A stretch of 64,000 nt of DNA from Planctomycetota bacterium. GTDB lineage: Bacteria; Planctomycetota; UBA1135; GCA-002686595. The stretch covers positions 51,869 to 115,868 of the forward strand of contig JAEUIA010000054.1 in assembly GCA_016795245.1 (NCBI GenBank). The letters run 5' to 3'. Below, one piece after another: positions 43,914-52,476 of the stretch. The position numbers were made by a program, and so were the translations under genes. Below the pieces are notes generated by a model. That model did not search any database, was not told the DNA's origin, and worked only from the letters and a program-made list of their open reading frames with translations. Numbering within the stretch: position 1 is the stretch's first letter; each line of letters starts with the position of its first letter.

Positions 43914-44495
43914 TCACCAGACGTGCGGCACGAGACGCTTCGAGCGCGTGCAGTACGCGTCGTATTCTGCGCCGAAGCGCGCCCGCATCATGGCCTCTTC
44001 GGGTCCCACGCGCAGCGCGAACAGCAGCAGCATCGGCACGCCGTAGGCCGGACCCGCGATCCAGTTGGGCACGACCAGCGCGTTGCCCAGCGAGTACAAG
44101 AGCAGCGCCGCGTACATCGGATGCCGCACGCGGCTGTACACGCCCTCGGTCACGAGACGATGTCCCGCGCGCAGCTCGAGCGTGATCGACCAGTTCGTCC
44201 CCAGATCGACGTGCGAACGGTGAAACCACCACAATCCGCCGACGATGCACACGCTGCCCATTCCGAACACGAGCGGTGTCGACGTGCGCTCTGCGCAGGC
44301 AAAGGCCGAGCTGAAGACCCACACGAACGGCAAGACGAACCCGATCATCGCCAGGATCAGCAACGCGATTTCGAGCGGCCCTTTGTAGCTCTGCTCGGTG
44401 GGCACGGATCGGCTGCGCTGTCCGTGCGGCGCACGAATCGCAACCAGCGCGATGCTCCCGGCGACGAAGACGGCTTTCGCGATCCAGGTTTCCAT
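43914..44495 (-). CDS. Isoprenylcysteine carboxyl methyltransferase-like membrane protein
   Basis: A 193-residue protein with four to five membrane segments. The C-terminal region GHRLVTEGVYSRVRHPMYAALLLY, and RARFGAEYDAYCTRSKRLVPHVW match the ICMT/PEMT-like family that methylates a membrane substrate with S-adenosylmethionine. The true substrate in bacteria is unknown. Upstream of, and on the same strand as, the TonB receptor, with a 93-base gap. Confidence 0.85.
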   Translation of the reverse strand: METWIAKAVFVAGSIALVAIRAPHGQRSRSVPTEQSYKGPLEIALLILAMIGFVLPFVWVFSSAFACAERTSTPLVFGMGSVCIVGGLWWFHRSHVDLGTNWSITLELRAGHRLVTEGVYSRVRHPMYAALLLYSLGNALVVPNWIAGPAYGVPMLLLFALRVGPEEAMMRARFGAEYDAYCTRSKRLVPHVW

Positions 44496-44811
44496 GCACC
44501 TTTCAGTATGTGATTCAAGACGCCGGGAAGCATGCGCTCGTGACGACCGTGAGCTGGTTCGCCCGGACCCCTCAGAATGCGCCCCTCTGCATTCGCCCCG
44601 TGCCCCTACGGTCTGCGTGACCGTGCCTTACGCAGTTCGTGCGTGAAGACGAGCCGCTTTGGGCTCATTCCAGCCCCTCAGCGCACGAGAACGGCTCGTC
44701 GCCGCGACATTCCTTGTAGAATGTCGGCCCAATCGCCCCGCGGGACGGACGCGATTTGCGTCCCCGAATCCCGCGAGGTCAGTCAGAAACCACCGCATCT
44801 TTGGAGAACCC
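44496..44811 (+). other. Promoter region of the thioredoxin-like gene with an inverted repeat
   Basis: About 315 bp without a credible gene. It holds an 8-6-8 inverted repeat at 44705-44726 (CGACATTC / GAATGTCG), a possible operator or Rho-independent-like element, about 85 bases before the downstream start. Confidence 0.5.
44705..44726. promoter_or_regulatory. 8-6-8 inverted repeat, possible operator
   Basis: CGACATTC and its exact reverse complement GAATGTCG surround CTTGTA. The position, 85 bases upstream of the thioredoxin-like start, and the AT-richer centre suit a dimeric regulator site. No regulator gene is adjacent. Confidence 0.45.
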
Positions 44812-45927
44812 ATGTTCAGTCGCCTTGCTCTGCCCGCGCTGCTCCTCAGCGCCATCGCCGTTCCCCTGGTCGGATCCCAGGCCGCCGCAGGATTCGTCGA
44901 GACTCCCGTCGCCGAACAGCCCAAGCTCGTCGTCGGCAGCGACGCACCTGCGCTCTCGATCGAGAAGTGGATCAAGGGCACGCCCGTCACGAGCTTCGAA
45001 AAGGGCAAGGTCTACATGGTCGAGTTCTGGGCCACGTGGTGCGGCCCGTGCATCTCGAGCATGCCGCACCTCTCGGAGCTGCAGAAGACCTACCGCGACA
45101 AAGGCTTCACCGTGATCAGCGTCACGACGGAAGACCCGCGCAACTCGCTCGCCAAGGTCGAAGAGATGGTCGCCAAGAAGGGCGACACCATGAGCTACAC
45201 CGTCGCATGGGATAAGCAGCGCGAGACGAAGGACGCGTTCTTCACCGCGGCCGGACAGCGGGGTATCCCGTGCTGCTTCATCGTCGACGGTGAGGGCAAG
45301 ATCGCGTACATCGGTCACCCGATGGCCGTCGACAAGACGCTCGAAGACGTCATCAACAAGAAGCACGACATCCGCGCGCTCGCCGCTCGCTACAAGGCGA
45401 AGGCCGAGAACGAAGCCAAGGCCGAAGCGCTACAGAAGCAACTCGGAGAAGCCTTCGAAGGCGAAGACTGGGCCAAGACGATCGAGATCTGCGACCAGAT
45501 GGTCGCGCTCGACGCCGAGGAGTACATCAGCTTCGCGCACACCAAGTTCATGATCCTCGCCACGAAGATGAACGACGAGGACAAGGCCTATGCGTGGGCC
45601 CGCGAAGTGCACAAGGGCATCGGCAAGAATGACGCACGGCTTCTGAACGCCTTCGCCTGGGTGATCGTCGATTCGGAACAAGGCCTCAAGCGGAAGGACC
45701 TCGACTTCGCGCTGCAACTCGCCACCGACGCGAACACGCTCACGAAGGGCAAGGACGCCGGCGTGCTCGATACGCTGGCGCGCGTGCACTTCATGAAGGG
45801 TGACATCAAGAAGGCCGTCGAAGTGCAGACGAGTGCAGTCGAGATCGCCGACAAGCGCATGAAGGACGACCTCCAGCAAACGCTGGACGAGTACAAGGCC
45901 GCGCTCGAGAAGAAGGTCGGCGGCTGA
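44812..45927 (+). CDS. Exported thioredoxin/TlpA-like protein with TPR-like C-terminus
   Basis: A 371-residue protein: signal peptide to about residue 26, a TlpA/AhpC-type thioredoxin domain with WCGPC near residue 78 and cis-proline loop RGIPCCFIVD, then ~170 residues of helices resembling TPR-type repeats (DAGVLDTLARVHFMKGDIKKAVEVQTSAVEIA). It probably reduces disulfides in the periplasm; the helical part may hold a partner. GGAG lies 8 bases before the ATG. Codon use is lysine- and AAG-rich, suggesting high expression. Confidence 0.9.
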   Translation: MFSRLALPALLLSAIAVPLVGSQAAAGFVETPVAEQPKLVVGSDAPALSIEKWIKGTPVTSFEKGKVYMVEFWATWCGPCISSMPHLSELQKTYRDKGFTVISVTTEDPRNSLAKVEEMVAKKGDTMSYTVAWDKQRETKDAFFTAAGQRGIPCCFIVDGEGKIAYIGHPMAVDKTLEDVINKKHDIRALAARYKAKAENEAKAEALQKQLGEAFEGEDWAKTIEICDQMVALDAEEYISFAHTKFMILATKMNDEDKAYAWAREVHKGIGKNDARLLNAFAWVIVDSEQGLKRKDLDFALQLATDANTLTKGKDAGVLDTLARVHFMKGDIKKAVEVQTSAVEIADKRMKDDLQQTLDEYKAALEKKVGG

Positions 45928-45954
45928 GGTCTCCGAACCGCTGCTAGAAAGCAC

Positions 45955-45997
45955 GCCGAGGGCGTGAGCCGACCGTGGCTCGCGCCCTCGGCCTTTT
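45955..45997 (+). terminator. Intrinsic terminator after thioredoxin-like gene
   Basis: GCCGAGGGCG..GAGCC pairs with GGCTC..CGCCCTCGGC (16 positions, one G-T pair) around GACCGT, followed by CTTTT, about 28 bases past the stop. Confidence 0.88.
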
Positions 45998-46157
45998 ACT
46001 GGCCAGCCCCGAACGTTTTTGGGAATCACGGCAGTCCGCGGCCGGGCCTTGCGTTCAGTCCCGCGTGGACTTGTTTTTCCGCACCCCCACGAGCGGCCTA
46101 TCCCGCGAGACGCGCTTCGGGCATTCTGTGCCTTCGGTATTCGAGTTCACTTCCCGA

Positions 46158-46718
46158 ATGAGTGCCGACAACCGAGTCGAAGATCTCTTTGCTCGCTCTA
46201 GAGCCGGCGACACCGCCGCGCGCGATGAATTGTTTGCATTCGTGCACTCCGGGCTCCACGCCATCGCACGTGCGGAGATGGCGAAGCAGCATGGTTCGCA
46301 CACGCTTCAGGCGACCGCGCTCGTCAACGAGGCCTACCTCAAACTCGGAATCCACGCCGCCGCCGGCGCGACGGATCGCGCTCACTTCATGCGACTCGCC
46401 GGCCGGGCGATGCGCCAGATCCTCGTCGACCACGCGCGTCGCAAGTCGGCTCAGAAGCGCGCCGATCCCGGTCTGAGGGTCGAGCTGGACGACCTCGTCG
46501 GCGAATACGAACGCAGATCCGGCGGACTCGTCGAACTCGAGGAGGCCATCGCACGCCTGCAGGCCAAGGATCCGGAACTCGTGCAGCTGATCGAGCTGCG
46601 CTTTTTCGCCGGACGATCGATGGACGAAGTCGCGGAGGTGCTGGGCATCTCGCCGCGTTCGGCCGCGCGGCGCTGGGAGGTCGCGCGCTTGTTCCTGAAG
46701 GGCGAGTTGGAGCGATGA
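46158..46718 (+). CDS. ECF-type RNA polymerase sigma factor (TIGR02999-like)
   Basis: A 186-residue sigma factor. Region 2 includes HTLQATALVNEAYLKLG and FMRLAGRAMRQILVDHARRK; region 4 helix-turn-helix is FAGRSMDEVAEVLGISPRSAARRWEVARLFLKGEL. This matches the TIGR02999 group, abundant in Planctomycetota and usually paired with a protein kinase and no classical anti-sigma. It overlaps the downstream kinase gene by ATGA, so the two are translationally coupled. Confidence 0.92.
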   Translation: MSADNRVEDLFARSRAGDTAARDELFAFVHSGLHAIARAEMAKQHGSHTLQATALVNEAYLKLGIHAAAGATDRAHFMRLAGRAMRQILVDHARRKSAQKRADPGLRVELDDLVGEYERRSGGLVELEEAIARLQAKDPELVQLIELRFFAGRSMDEVAEVLGISPRSAARRWEVARLFLKGELER

Positions 46719-48907
46719 CCGACGCGCGCTGGGAGAAGATGAAGAGCCTGATCGGGCGCGCGCTCGAGATGGACGACGCTGCGCGCGAGGCGTACCTCGA
46801 CGAAGCGTGCGAAGGCGACGTCGAACTGCGCATGGAGATCCAGAAGTTCCTGGACCGCGCGGCGCTCTCCGGTGATCCGGACTTTCTCGAGCCGCCTGCA
46901 TTGATCAAGTCGGGCAAGCAGAACATGGTCCTCGGCGACTTCGAGCTCACGCGCGAGCTCGGACGCGGCGGGATGGGCGTCGTCTACCTCGCGCATCAGA
47001 TCGGTTTGGAGCGCGAGGTCGCCGTCAAAGTCCTGGTCGAAGGGCCGGGGACAAGCGCGACCGCCGTCGCGCGCTTTCACCGCGAAGCGCGTGCCGCTGC
47101 GCGCTTGAGGCATCCCGGGATCATCCACGTCATCGCGGACGGCCAGAACGACAACACGCATTGGTTCGCGATGGAGTACGTGCCCGGGCACGACCTCGCG
47201 CGCGAGATCCAGCTGCAGCGCACCGGCAACCTGCTGGCCGGCCGCGGCGCGTTGCTGCCGCTGATGGGTTCGACGCATCACCTCGAAAGCGTGGCGCGCG
47301 TGTGCGCCGACGTCGCGGATGCGCTGCACTACGCGCACCTCAACGGCCTCGTGCACCGCGACGTCAAACCTCACAACATCCTCGTTCAACCCGACGGGCG
47401 CGTGCAGATCGCCGACTTCGGCCTGGTGCGAGACGAACTGTTGGGCAGCTTGACGCTGACCGGTGAGCTCGCGGGCACGCTGCACTACATGAGCCCCGAA
47501 CAGGCGCGCGTCAAGAAGGCCCCCATCGATCACCGCACCGACGTGTACTCGCTGGGCGTCGTCATGTACGAACTCGCGACGCTGGAACGCCCGTTCAAGG
47601 GCGCGACGTCGGCCGAAGTGTTGACCGAGATCATGCGCGGCGACGCACGCAGTTTGCGCCGCGTCAATCGGCGCGTGCCGCGCGATCTGGAGACGATCTG
47701 CGGCAAGGCGATGGCCAAGGACCCGCGCGCCCGCTATCCGGACGCCAAGGCGCTGGCCGACGACTTGCGCCGCTTTCTCGCACATCAGGCCATCCACGCC
47801 ACGCCGCCGACGCTCGTCGATCGCGCGCGAGCGACGCTGCAACGCCACCAGAAGTCGACGGGGGCCGCAGTATTGCTGGCCGCGGGTCTGGGCGTCGGAT
47901 CCTGGTTCACCTGGAGTCGTGCGCGCGCGTCTGAACTCGGCTTGCTGTGGATCGAGGCCGTCGACGCGGCCGGTGCACGCGCGACCGGGAGGGTCAATCT
48001 GCGCACGATCGATCTCGTCACCGGGATTCCGGGCGAAGCGCGTGCGTTGGGCGCGCTGCCGCTGGAAGGAGTCTCCGTTCCCGCCGGTTATCAGCGCTTC
48101 GAAGTCGACCTCGGCACCGCCGGAACACGCGAATTCGCGCGCCTCGTCTCCGGTCGCGAAGAAGTGCGCATCAAGACGCGCGTTTCAACGCAGGCTCCGA
48201 GCATCGAGGGCATGGTGCGCATCGAGGGCGGAATCCTGAGACTGCGCGACGGCATTCCCTTGTCTCCGCTGGAAGGACGCGAACTCGTGATCGAGCCGTT
48301 CTTGATGGATGCGACGGAAGTGTCGAACGCGCAGTACCAGCGCTTCTTGACCGAGACCGGGCATCCACCACCGCCGGATTGGACGGTGATTCGCAGCGGA
48401 GCTTCGGACGCGCTGCCCGTCGCGAACATCAGTTGGCGCGATGCTCAAGCTTTCGCCGAGTGGGCCGGCAAGCGCTTGCCCACGTTCGCGGAGTGGATGT
48501 GGGCGGCGCGCGGAGCGGAGGCGCGCTTGTACCCGTGGTCCGTCCTGGACACCGGTGAGTGGCGCGGCAACACGCAACGCGCCCGGACCATCGTCGAGGA
48601 GGCCGGCGGTCCGCAGTACTACCTCGCGAATGCGACGAGCGTCGATTCCGACGCCGATGCACGCACCCCCGAGGGACTCTTCCACATGCTCGGCAATGTC
48701 TCCGAGTGGACCGAGAGCGTGCTTGCGGAATGGACTCCGGACGGCTTCATTCCCCGCGTCGGTCAACGCTTCGTCGCGAGTGCGGCCTGGGATACTGCGA
48801 ATAAGGCGGGAGTGCAGCGCACGCTGGCCTGGTTCGCGCACGACGGCATCGAACAACCCTATGCGAACTACCGGACAGGGTTCCGGTGCGCGAAGGGTCT
48901 TCCCTGA
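46715..48907 (+). CDS. Ser/Thr protein kinase fused to formylglycine-generating-enzyme-like domain
   Basis: A 730-residue protein. Kinase domain about 72-345: glycine loop LGRGGMGVVYLA, catalytic lysine VAVKVL, HRDVKPHNIL loop, DFGLV, and MSPEQA. A membrane helix near 378-395 places the rest outside. The C-terminal ~220 residues are SUMF1/FGE-like: VEVSNAQYQRFL-type motif ATEVSNAQYQRFLTETG, PVANISWRDAQAFAEWAGKRLPTFAEWMWAARG and NVSEWTESV. Coupled to the ECF sigma gene by ATGA; together they look like a sensor kinase that controls the sigma factor, with the FGE-like domain as sensor. Confidence 0.92.
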   Translation: MTDARWEKMKSLIGRALEMDDAAREAYLDEACEGDVELRMEIQKFLDRAALSGDPDFLEPPALIKSGKQNMVLGDFELTRELGRGGMGVVYLAHQIGLEREVAVKVLVEGPGTSATAVARFHREARAAARLRHPGIIHVIADGQNDNTHWFAMEYVPGHDLAREIQLQRTGNLLAGRGALLPLMGSTHHLESVARVCADVADALHYAHLNGLVHRDVKPHNILVQPDGRVQIADFGLVRDELLGSLTLTGELAGTLHYMSPEQARVKKAPIDHRTDVYSLGVVMYELATLERPFKGATSAEVLTEIMRGDARSLRRVNRRVPRDLETICGKAMAKDPRARYPDAKALADDLRRFLAHQAIHATPPTLVDRARATLQRHQKSTGAAVLLAAGLGVGSWFTWSRARASELGLLWIEAVDAAGARATGRVNLRTIDLVTGIPGEARALGALPLEGVSVPAGYQRFEVDLGTAGTREFARLVSGREEVRIKTRVSTQAPSIEGMVRIEGGILRLRDGIPLSPLEGRELVIEPFLMDATEVSNAQYQRFLTETGHPPPPDWTVIRSGASDALPVANISWRDAQAFAEWAGKRLPTFAEWMWAARGAEARLYPWSVLDTGEWRGNTQRARTIVEEAGGPQYYLANATSVDSDADARTPEGLFHMLGNVSEWTESVLAEWTPDGFIPRVGQRFVASAAWDTANKAGVQRTLAWFAHDGIEQPYANYRTGFRCAKGLP

Positions 48908-48935
48908 ATCGAGTTTCCCTACAACGAGGTGTCTC

Positions 48936-49310
48936 ATGGAGTTCCGCCCGATCATGGTGCGTGGCAGTGCTGGCGAAGATGTCCTCCCCATTCCCGAACT
49001 CTTGGTGCTGTACTGCAAAGCACTGGAAGACGTTCCGCCGAGCACGGAGGTCTACCTGGGAGACCCCGAGTACGACGTTCGAACTCTGCATTCGAGTGCA
49101 GGATTCCGCGACGCACTCGTGCGGTACGGTACACGCGACTACGACGCACTCGTCGTCGACTGGTCCAGACCCGAACAACACGAGATCAACGACACCGGCA
49201 CCAAGTGGACGCCTGTGATGGGAACGGCCCTGAAGTACGTCGTCGCCTACACAGAAGGCGAGACCACGACCACGGTGTACATGGGGATCGGTTTCGGAGA
49301 TCTCCGATGA
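48936..49310 (+). CDS. Unrecognised 124-residue protein, first of a coupled pair
   Basis: A soluble 124-residue protein without signal peptide or membrane helix. No family recognised. Mixed alpha/beta composition, with an acidic bias (EFRPIMVRGSAGEDVLPIPEL, YGTRDYDALVVDWSRPEQHE). GAGGT lies about 6 bases before the ATG. The next gene overlaps its stop (ATGA), so the two are coupled. They begin 28 bases after the sigma/kinase operon, so they may be its targets or output. Confidence 0.7.
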   Translation: MEFRPIMVRGSAGEDVLPIPELLVLYCKALEDVPPSTEVYLGDPEYDVRTLHSSAGFRDALVRYGTRDYDALVVDWSRPEQHEINDTGTKWTPVMGTALKYVVAYTEGETTTTVYMGIGFGDLR

Positions 49311-50647
49311 TCATCCAAACGCGGCAATGGCTGGTCATGCTGGGCGGCACGGGCGTTGTCTCGGCGCTGAACGTCATCTTCACCCCGCAACGATCACGCA
49401 TCAAAAGAGTCAAGCTGACTCGGCTGATCGAGCCTCATGAGTATCCCGGCACGGCCACGAACGGGATCGCGCTGATCCCCGTTCCGGAAGTCGCCATCGG
49501 AGTGGCGTTCGTCTGTCTGCTGGATGTGACCTACACCGAGGACGCGCCGCAGATCGCAAGCATCGCCTGGGAGTGCAGCACCCCTCCAGATCCCAAAGCC
49601 TTCAGCTATGCCTTGCCGATCGATGTCTTCGTGAACGCCGGCCTGGTCACTCCCCCCGAGCAGGGAAAGCCGGCGCCTCCGCTCGACTTCACTGGCGAGA
49701 TCTCGGCGTCGTTGAAATACCTCTGGCAGCACTTGCTCGCACCGCGCGCGATCCCGATCGAGATCATCGGAACCCATCAACGCACGGAGTTCCTGCGGCG
49801 GTGCTCCGACGCATTCGAGAACATCTACACGATCCGACGCCAGGCCTTGGACCTCGACGATCGAACACGGAGATTCTTCTTGGCGTTGGACGTGGGCTCG
49901 GCGGGCCGACAGGTCTCACCTGAATGGCTGACCGCCCTTGTCCATGTGAACAACAAGCTCGCAATGCGTGTCAATGCCCGCAGCGTTGCGGCCAGACTCG
50001 GTCGTGTGCCGATCTGGGCTCCGAGCAAGCGCTTCGCTCGACCGCTGCGTGACGTCTCGATGTTCGTGCAGACGCTGATCCTCACCCATCTCGTCGACGC
50101 CGATCAAAAGAGCCTCGTGGATTGGGCCTTCACCCGCTTCGCCGTCGAGTCGCTGGCAGTCTCCCATCCCGAACCGTGTCGCCATGCCCTCTTGCGGTCG
50201 CACGGGGCTCCGGACGGCGAGGCCTTCTTCCGATTCGCGGAGCTGGCTCTCGCGTGCATCGAACAGGGTGTTCACGTGGACTTCTGGACGACACATCTGG
50301 AGACCCTGGTTCGGACCGCGCACATCTATGCGGAGCACGGTGCGGAACGAAACGTCAGGTTCGAGTACATCTACGCGTACAAGGAGAACCGACGCTACCC
50401 GATCCCGCGCTTGGCGCAGGTCGGTAGGCTCTATGCGGCTCGTCCGGCTTCGATACCGGCGCACGTGCACTACGGAGATCTGTTCACCTCCGTCTTGTGG
50501 TACGCGCTGCGTCCGAACACTCCCCCACCGTTTCACACGCGGCCCCTCGTTTCCCGCGCCGAGTTCGCCCGCCAGAACACGGATTTCGATCTGGCGACTG
50601 AAACACTGCAGTTCTTCGAAACCTCGCAGCTATTCAAGTTCCTCTAG
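49307..50647 (+). CDS. Unrecognised 446-residue protein, second of a coupled pair
   Basis: A soluble 446-residue protein; the N-terminus WLVMLGGTGVVSALNVIF is mildly hydrophobic but lacks a clear signal. No family or catalytic motif recognised. The middle (SPEWLTALVHVNNKLAMRVNARSVAARLGRVP) and the FFRFAELALACIEQGVHVDFW region look helical. It overlaps its 124-residue partner by ATGA. Lower GC and less biased codon use in places than its neighbours could mean horizontal origin; this is an impression, not a measurement. Confidence 0.72.
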   Translation: MIIQTRQWLVMLGGTGVVSALNVIFTPQRSRIKRVKLTRLIEPHEYPGTATNGIALIPVPEVAIGVAFVCLLDVTYTEDAPQIASIAWECSTPPDPKAFSYALPIDVFVNAGLVTPPEQGKPAPPLDFTGEISASLKYLWQHLLAPRAIPIEIIGTHQRTEFLRRCSDAFENIYTIRRQALDLDDRTRRFFLALDVGSAGRQVSPEWLTALVHVNNKLAMRVNARSVAARLGRVPIWAPSKRFARPLRDVSMFVQTLILTHLVDADQKSLVDWAFTRFAVESLAVSHPEPCRHALLRSHGAPDGEAFFRFAELALACIEQGVHVDFWTTHLETLVRTAHIYAEHGAERNVRFEYIYAYKENRRYPIPRLAQVGRLYAARPASIPAHVHYGDLFTSVLWYALRPNTPPPFHTRPLVSRAEFARQNTDFDLATETLQFFETSQLFKFL

Positions 50648-51095
50648 TCCGGATATTGCGCAACGGACTTGTCGAGGCGGCCTCCAACTCGGGCCAGTTG
50701 ATGCACCGCCCTCGATCTGCCCGGGGGAGAGCCGGTCGTCTCTCAAGACCCGACTCGGGTGCGGCAACGCCGAGACGGGCACCCTGGAACGGCGCTCTTC
50801 GCATCGTCCCCGATGCTCTGGAGGTCGCAATACGACGAGCACGATGCCCAGGTGGCGACCGCGCACACAGCACCCTCACGCGAGGGTTGGCTGAAAAGAC
50901 TTCCGCTCCACCACCATCCGTCTACGGATGCCGGAGTCATGTAAAGACCGCACTGCGCGCGCGTCGACGAGGCATCACCCGATCGCCCGAACCCGAAACT
51001 CGCGGAGTGCCCATGAAAACGATCATCGCTCACAGTGACCTCGTCGACACCCTCGACGCCGCGCGCGGCGTGCGCCGACGCTGAGTCCGCTGCAC
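50648..51095. other. Gene-poor region after the unknown pair
   Basis: About 450 bp in which I find no credible gene. Short open frames on both strands look arginine-rich and lack ribosome sites. A 23-codon frame at 51013-51084 with an ATG and AT-rich start (KTIIAHSDLVDTLDAA) directly precedes the receiver gene and could be a leader peptide or the remnant of a longer protein. No terminator with T-run was seen. Confidence 0.5.
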
Positions 51096-51524
51096 TTGCG
51101 CGTGCTCGCCGTGGACGACAACGCAGTCAATCGCTTGATCGCGGTGCGCATGCTCGAACGCCTTGGTTGCGTCGCGTCCAGCGTCGACGGCGGACTCGAA
51201 GCGATCGCCAAGGCCACGCACGAGGACTTCGACGCCATCCTCATGGACTGTTCGATGCCGGAGGTCGACGGGTTTCAAGCGACGGCCGCGATCCGCGCGC
51301 TGAACAATCGCCGCGGGAGCGTGCGCATCATCGCGCTGACCGCCTATGCCCTGGCAGGAGATCGCGAGCGCTGCCTGGCGGCGGGGATGGACGACTACCT
51401 GATGAAGCCGATGCAGTTGGCGCAGCTGCATTTCGCACTGTCGCAGGCCTTGCCGGCGGCCGCACTCCCGTCGAGCGTAGGCAGCGCGGCGGGCCTCCCC
51501 ACCATCAGCAGCCCGGCAGCTTGA
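51096..51524 (+). CDS. Orphan receiver-domain response regulator
   Basis: A 142-residue protein that is only a CheY-like receiver: acidic pair VDDN near residue 7, phospho-acceptor Asp in ILMDCSMPEVDG, conserved ALTAYALAGDRERC and Lys in YLMKPM. The sequence type is that of C-terminal receivers of hybrid histidine kinases. No kinase or output domain adjoins it. Likely TTG start; the preceding gene-poor region may have held the missing kinase part. Confidence 0.82.
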   Translation: MRVLAVDDNAVNRLIAVRMLERLGCVASSVDGGLEAIAKATHEDFDAILMDCSMPEVDGFQATAAIRALNNRRGSVRIIALTAYALAGDRERCLAAGMDDYLMKPMQLAQLHFALSQALPAAALPSSVGSAAGLPTISSPAA

Positions 51525-51547
51525 CAGCGCAGGCCGCGGGTGGAGAT

Positions 51548-51622
51548 TGGAGCGGCTGAAGGGACTTGAACCCTCGACATCAACCTTGGCAAGGTTGCGC
51601 TCTACCACTGAGCTACAGCCGC
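51548..51622 (-). tRNA. tRNA-Gly (GCC)
   Basis: On the minus strand GCGGCTG / CAGCCGC acceptor stem, D-arm GCTC..GAGC, anticodon stem CAACC/GGTTG with loop TTGCCAA (anticodon GCC), T-loop TTCAAGT. CCA is encoded (51548-51550). 75 nt. Confidence 0.97.
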
Positions 51623-51690
51623 GTCCTTTGGGGTGAGGAAGGATAGCGTCCGAGGAGGCCATGGCAAGGGGCTTTCCGGTCTCTGCGGCC

Positions 51691-52476
51691 TCAGCGCGCG
51701 CCCGACGCGGCGAGGGCCGCTGCCACGTGGCCGACTGCGTGGCGCGCGGCGGATTCGAGCGTCTCGCCCATGGCCAGGCGCGCCGCCAGATGGGTCGCGA
51801 AGCGACAGCCTGACCCGCGGATCGAGGCCCCTTCCAAACGCGCGTGTTCGATCTCGATTCCGCGCCTGCCGGCCTCGACCAACAGATCGCGCACGGGGTC
51901 CTCGTTCCCGTGACCGCCCTTGATCACGACGGCCGCGAGGCCCAGCCCCAGCAAGATTCCGGCGGCCTCGGCGCGCGCGGCACAGGAATCGACCAATCGC
52001 CGGCGCGGCAGGTGCGCGAGTTCCGCGGCTTCGTCGATGTTCGGCGCCGCGATCACGTGCGCGCCGAACAGCTCGCCGCGCAACATCTCGACGCACTCCT
52101 CGTCGACGAAGCGCGTTCCGCTGGACGCGGCCAGCACGGGATCGACGACGACCGGCAAGTCCGCTCCGAAGCGCGCGCGCAGTTCGTTCACGAGTTGCGT
52201 CGCGGCGCTCACGTGTTGCGCGCCGGGCAAGAGTCCGAACTTGACGGCATCGATGCGCGACTCGGCGTGCGCGCGCGCCGCTTGCGACCATTGATCCGGA
52301 TCGACGGCGCCGATCGCGCGCACCCCTCCGGCATCCTGCAGCGTGTGCGCCGTGGTCACGAACTCGACGTCGATGTCCAGGCCGGAGACCGCCGCCCGAT
52401 CCGCCGTCACGCCCGCACCCGACGGATCGTGTCCCGCGACGACGAGCAGGCGCCTGCGACGGAGCGGTGAGTTCAT
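51691..52476 (-). CDS. thiD: Hydroxymethylpyrimidine/phosphomethylpyrimidine kinase ThiD
   Basis: A 261-residue ribokinase-fold enzyme. GHDPSGAGVTADRAA binds the pyrimidine; VVVDPVLAASSGTRFVDEEC, VIAAPNIDEAAELA, VVIKGGHG and GSGCRFATHLAARLA are the conserved ATP/anion-hole segments. It phosphorylates HMP twice for thiamine synthesis. No thiE or thiG gene nearby. It overlaps the upstream surface-protein gene by ATGA on the minus strand, an odd operon partner. Confidence 0.93.
   Translation of the reverse strand: MNSPLRRRRLLVVAGHDPSGAGVTADRAAVSGLDIDVEFVTTAHTLQDAGGVRAIGAVDPDQWSQAARAHAESRIDAVKFGLLPGAQHVSAATQLVNELRARFGADLPVVVDPVLAASSGTRFVDEECVEMLRGELFGAHVIAAPNIDEAAELAHLPRRRLVDSCAARAEAAGILLGLGLAAVVIKGGHGNEDPVRDLLVEAGRRGIEIEHARLEGASIRGSGCRFATHLAARLAMGETLESAARHAVGHVAAALAASGAR

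Noticed and set aside
50743..51033. 96-codon minus-strand frame in the gene-poor region
   Set aside because: No ribosome site or recognisable motif, and composition like other antisense frames; not enough to call a gene.
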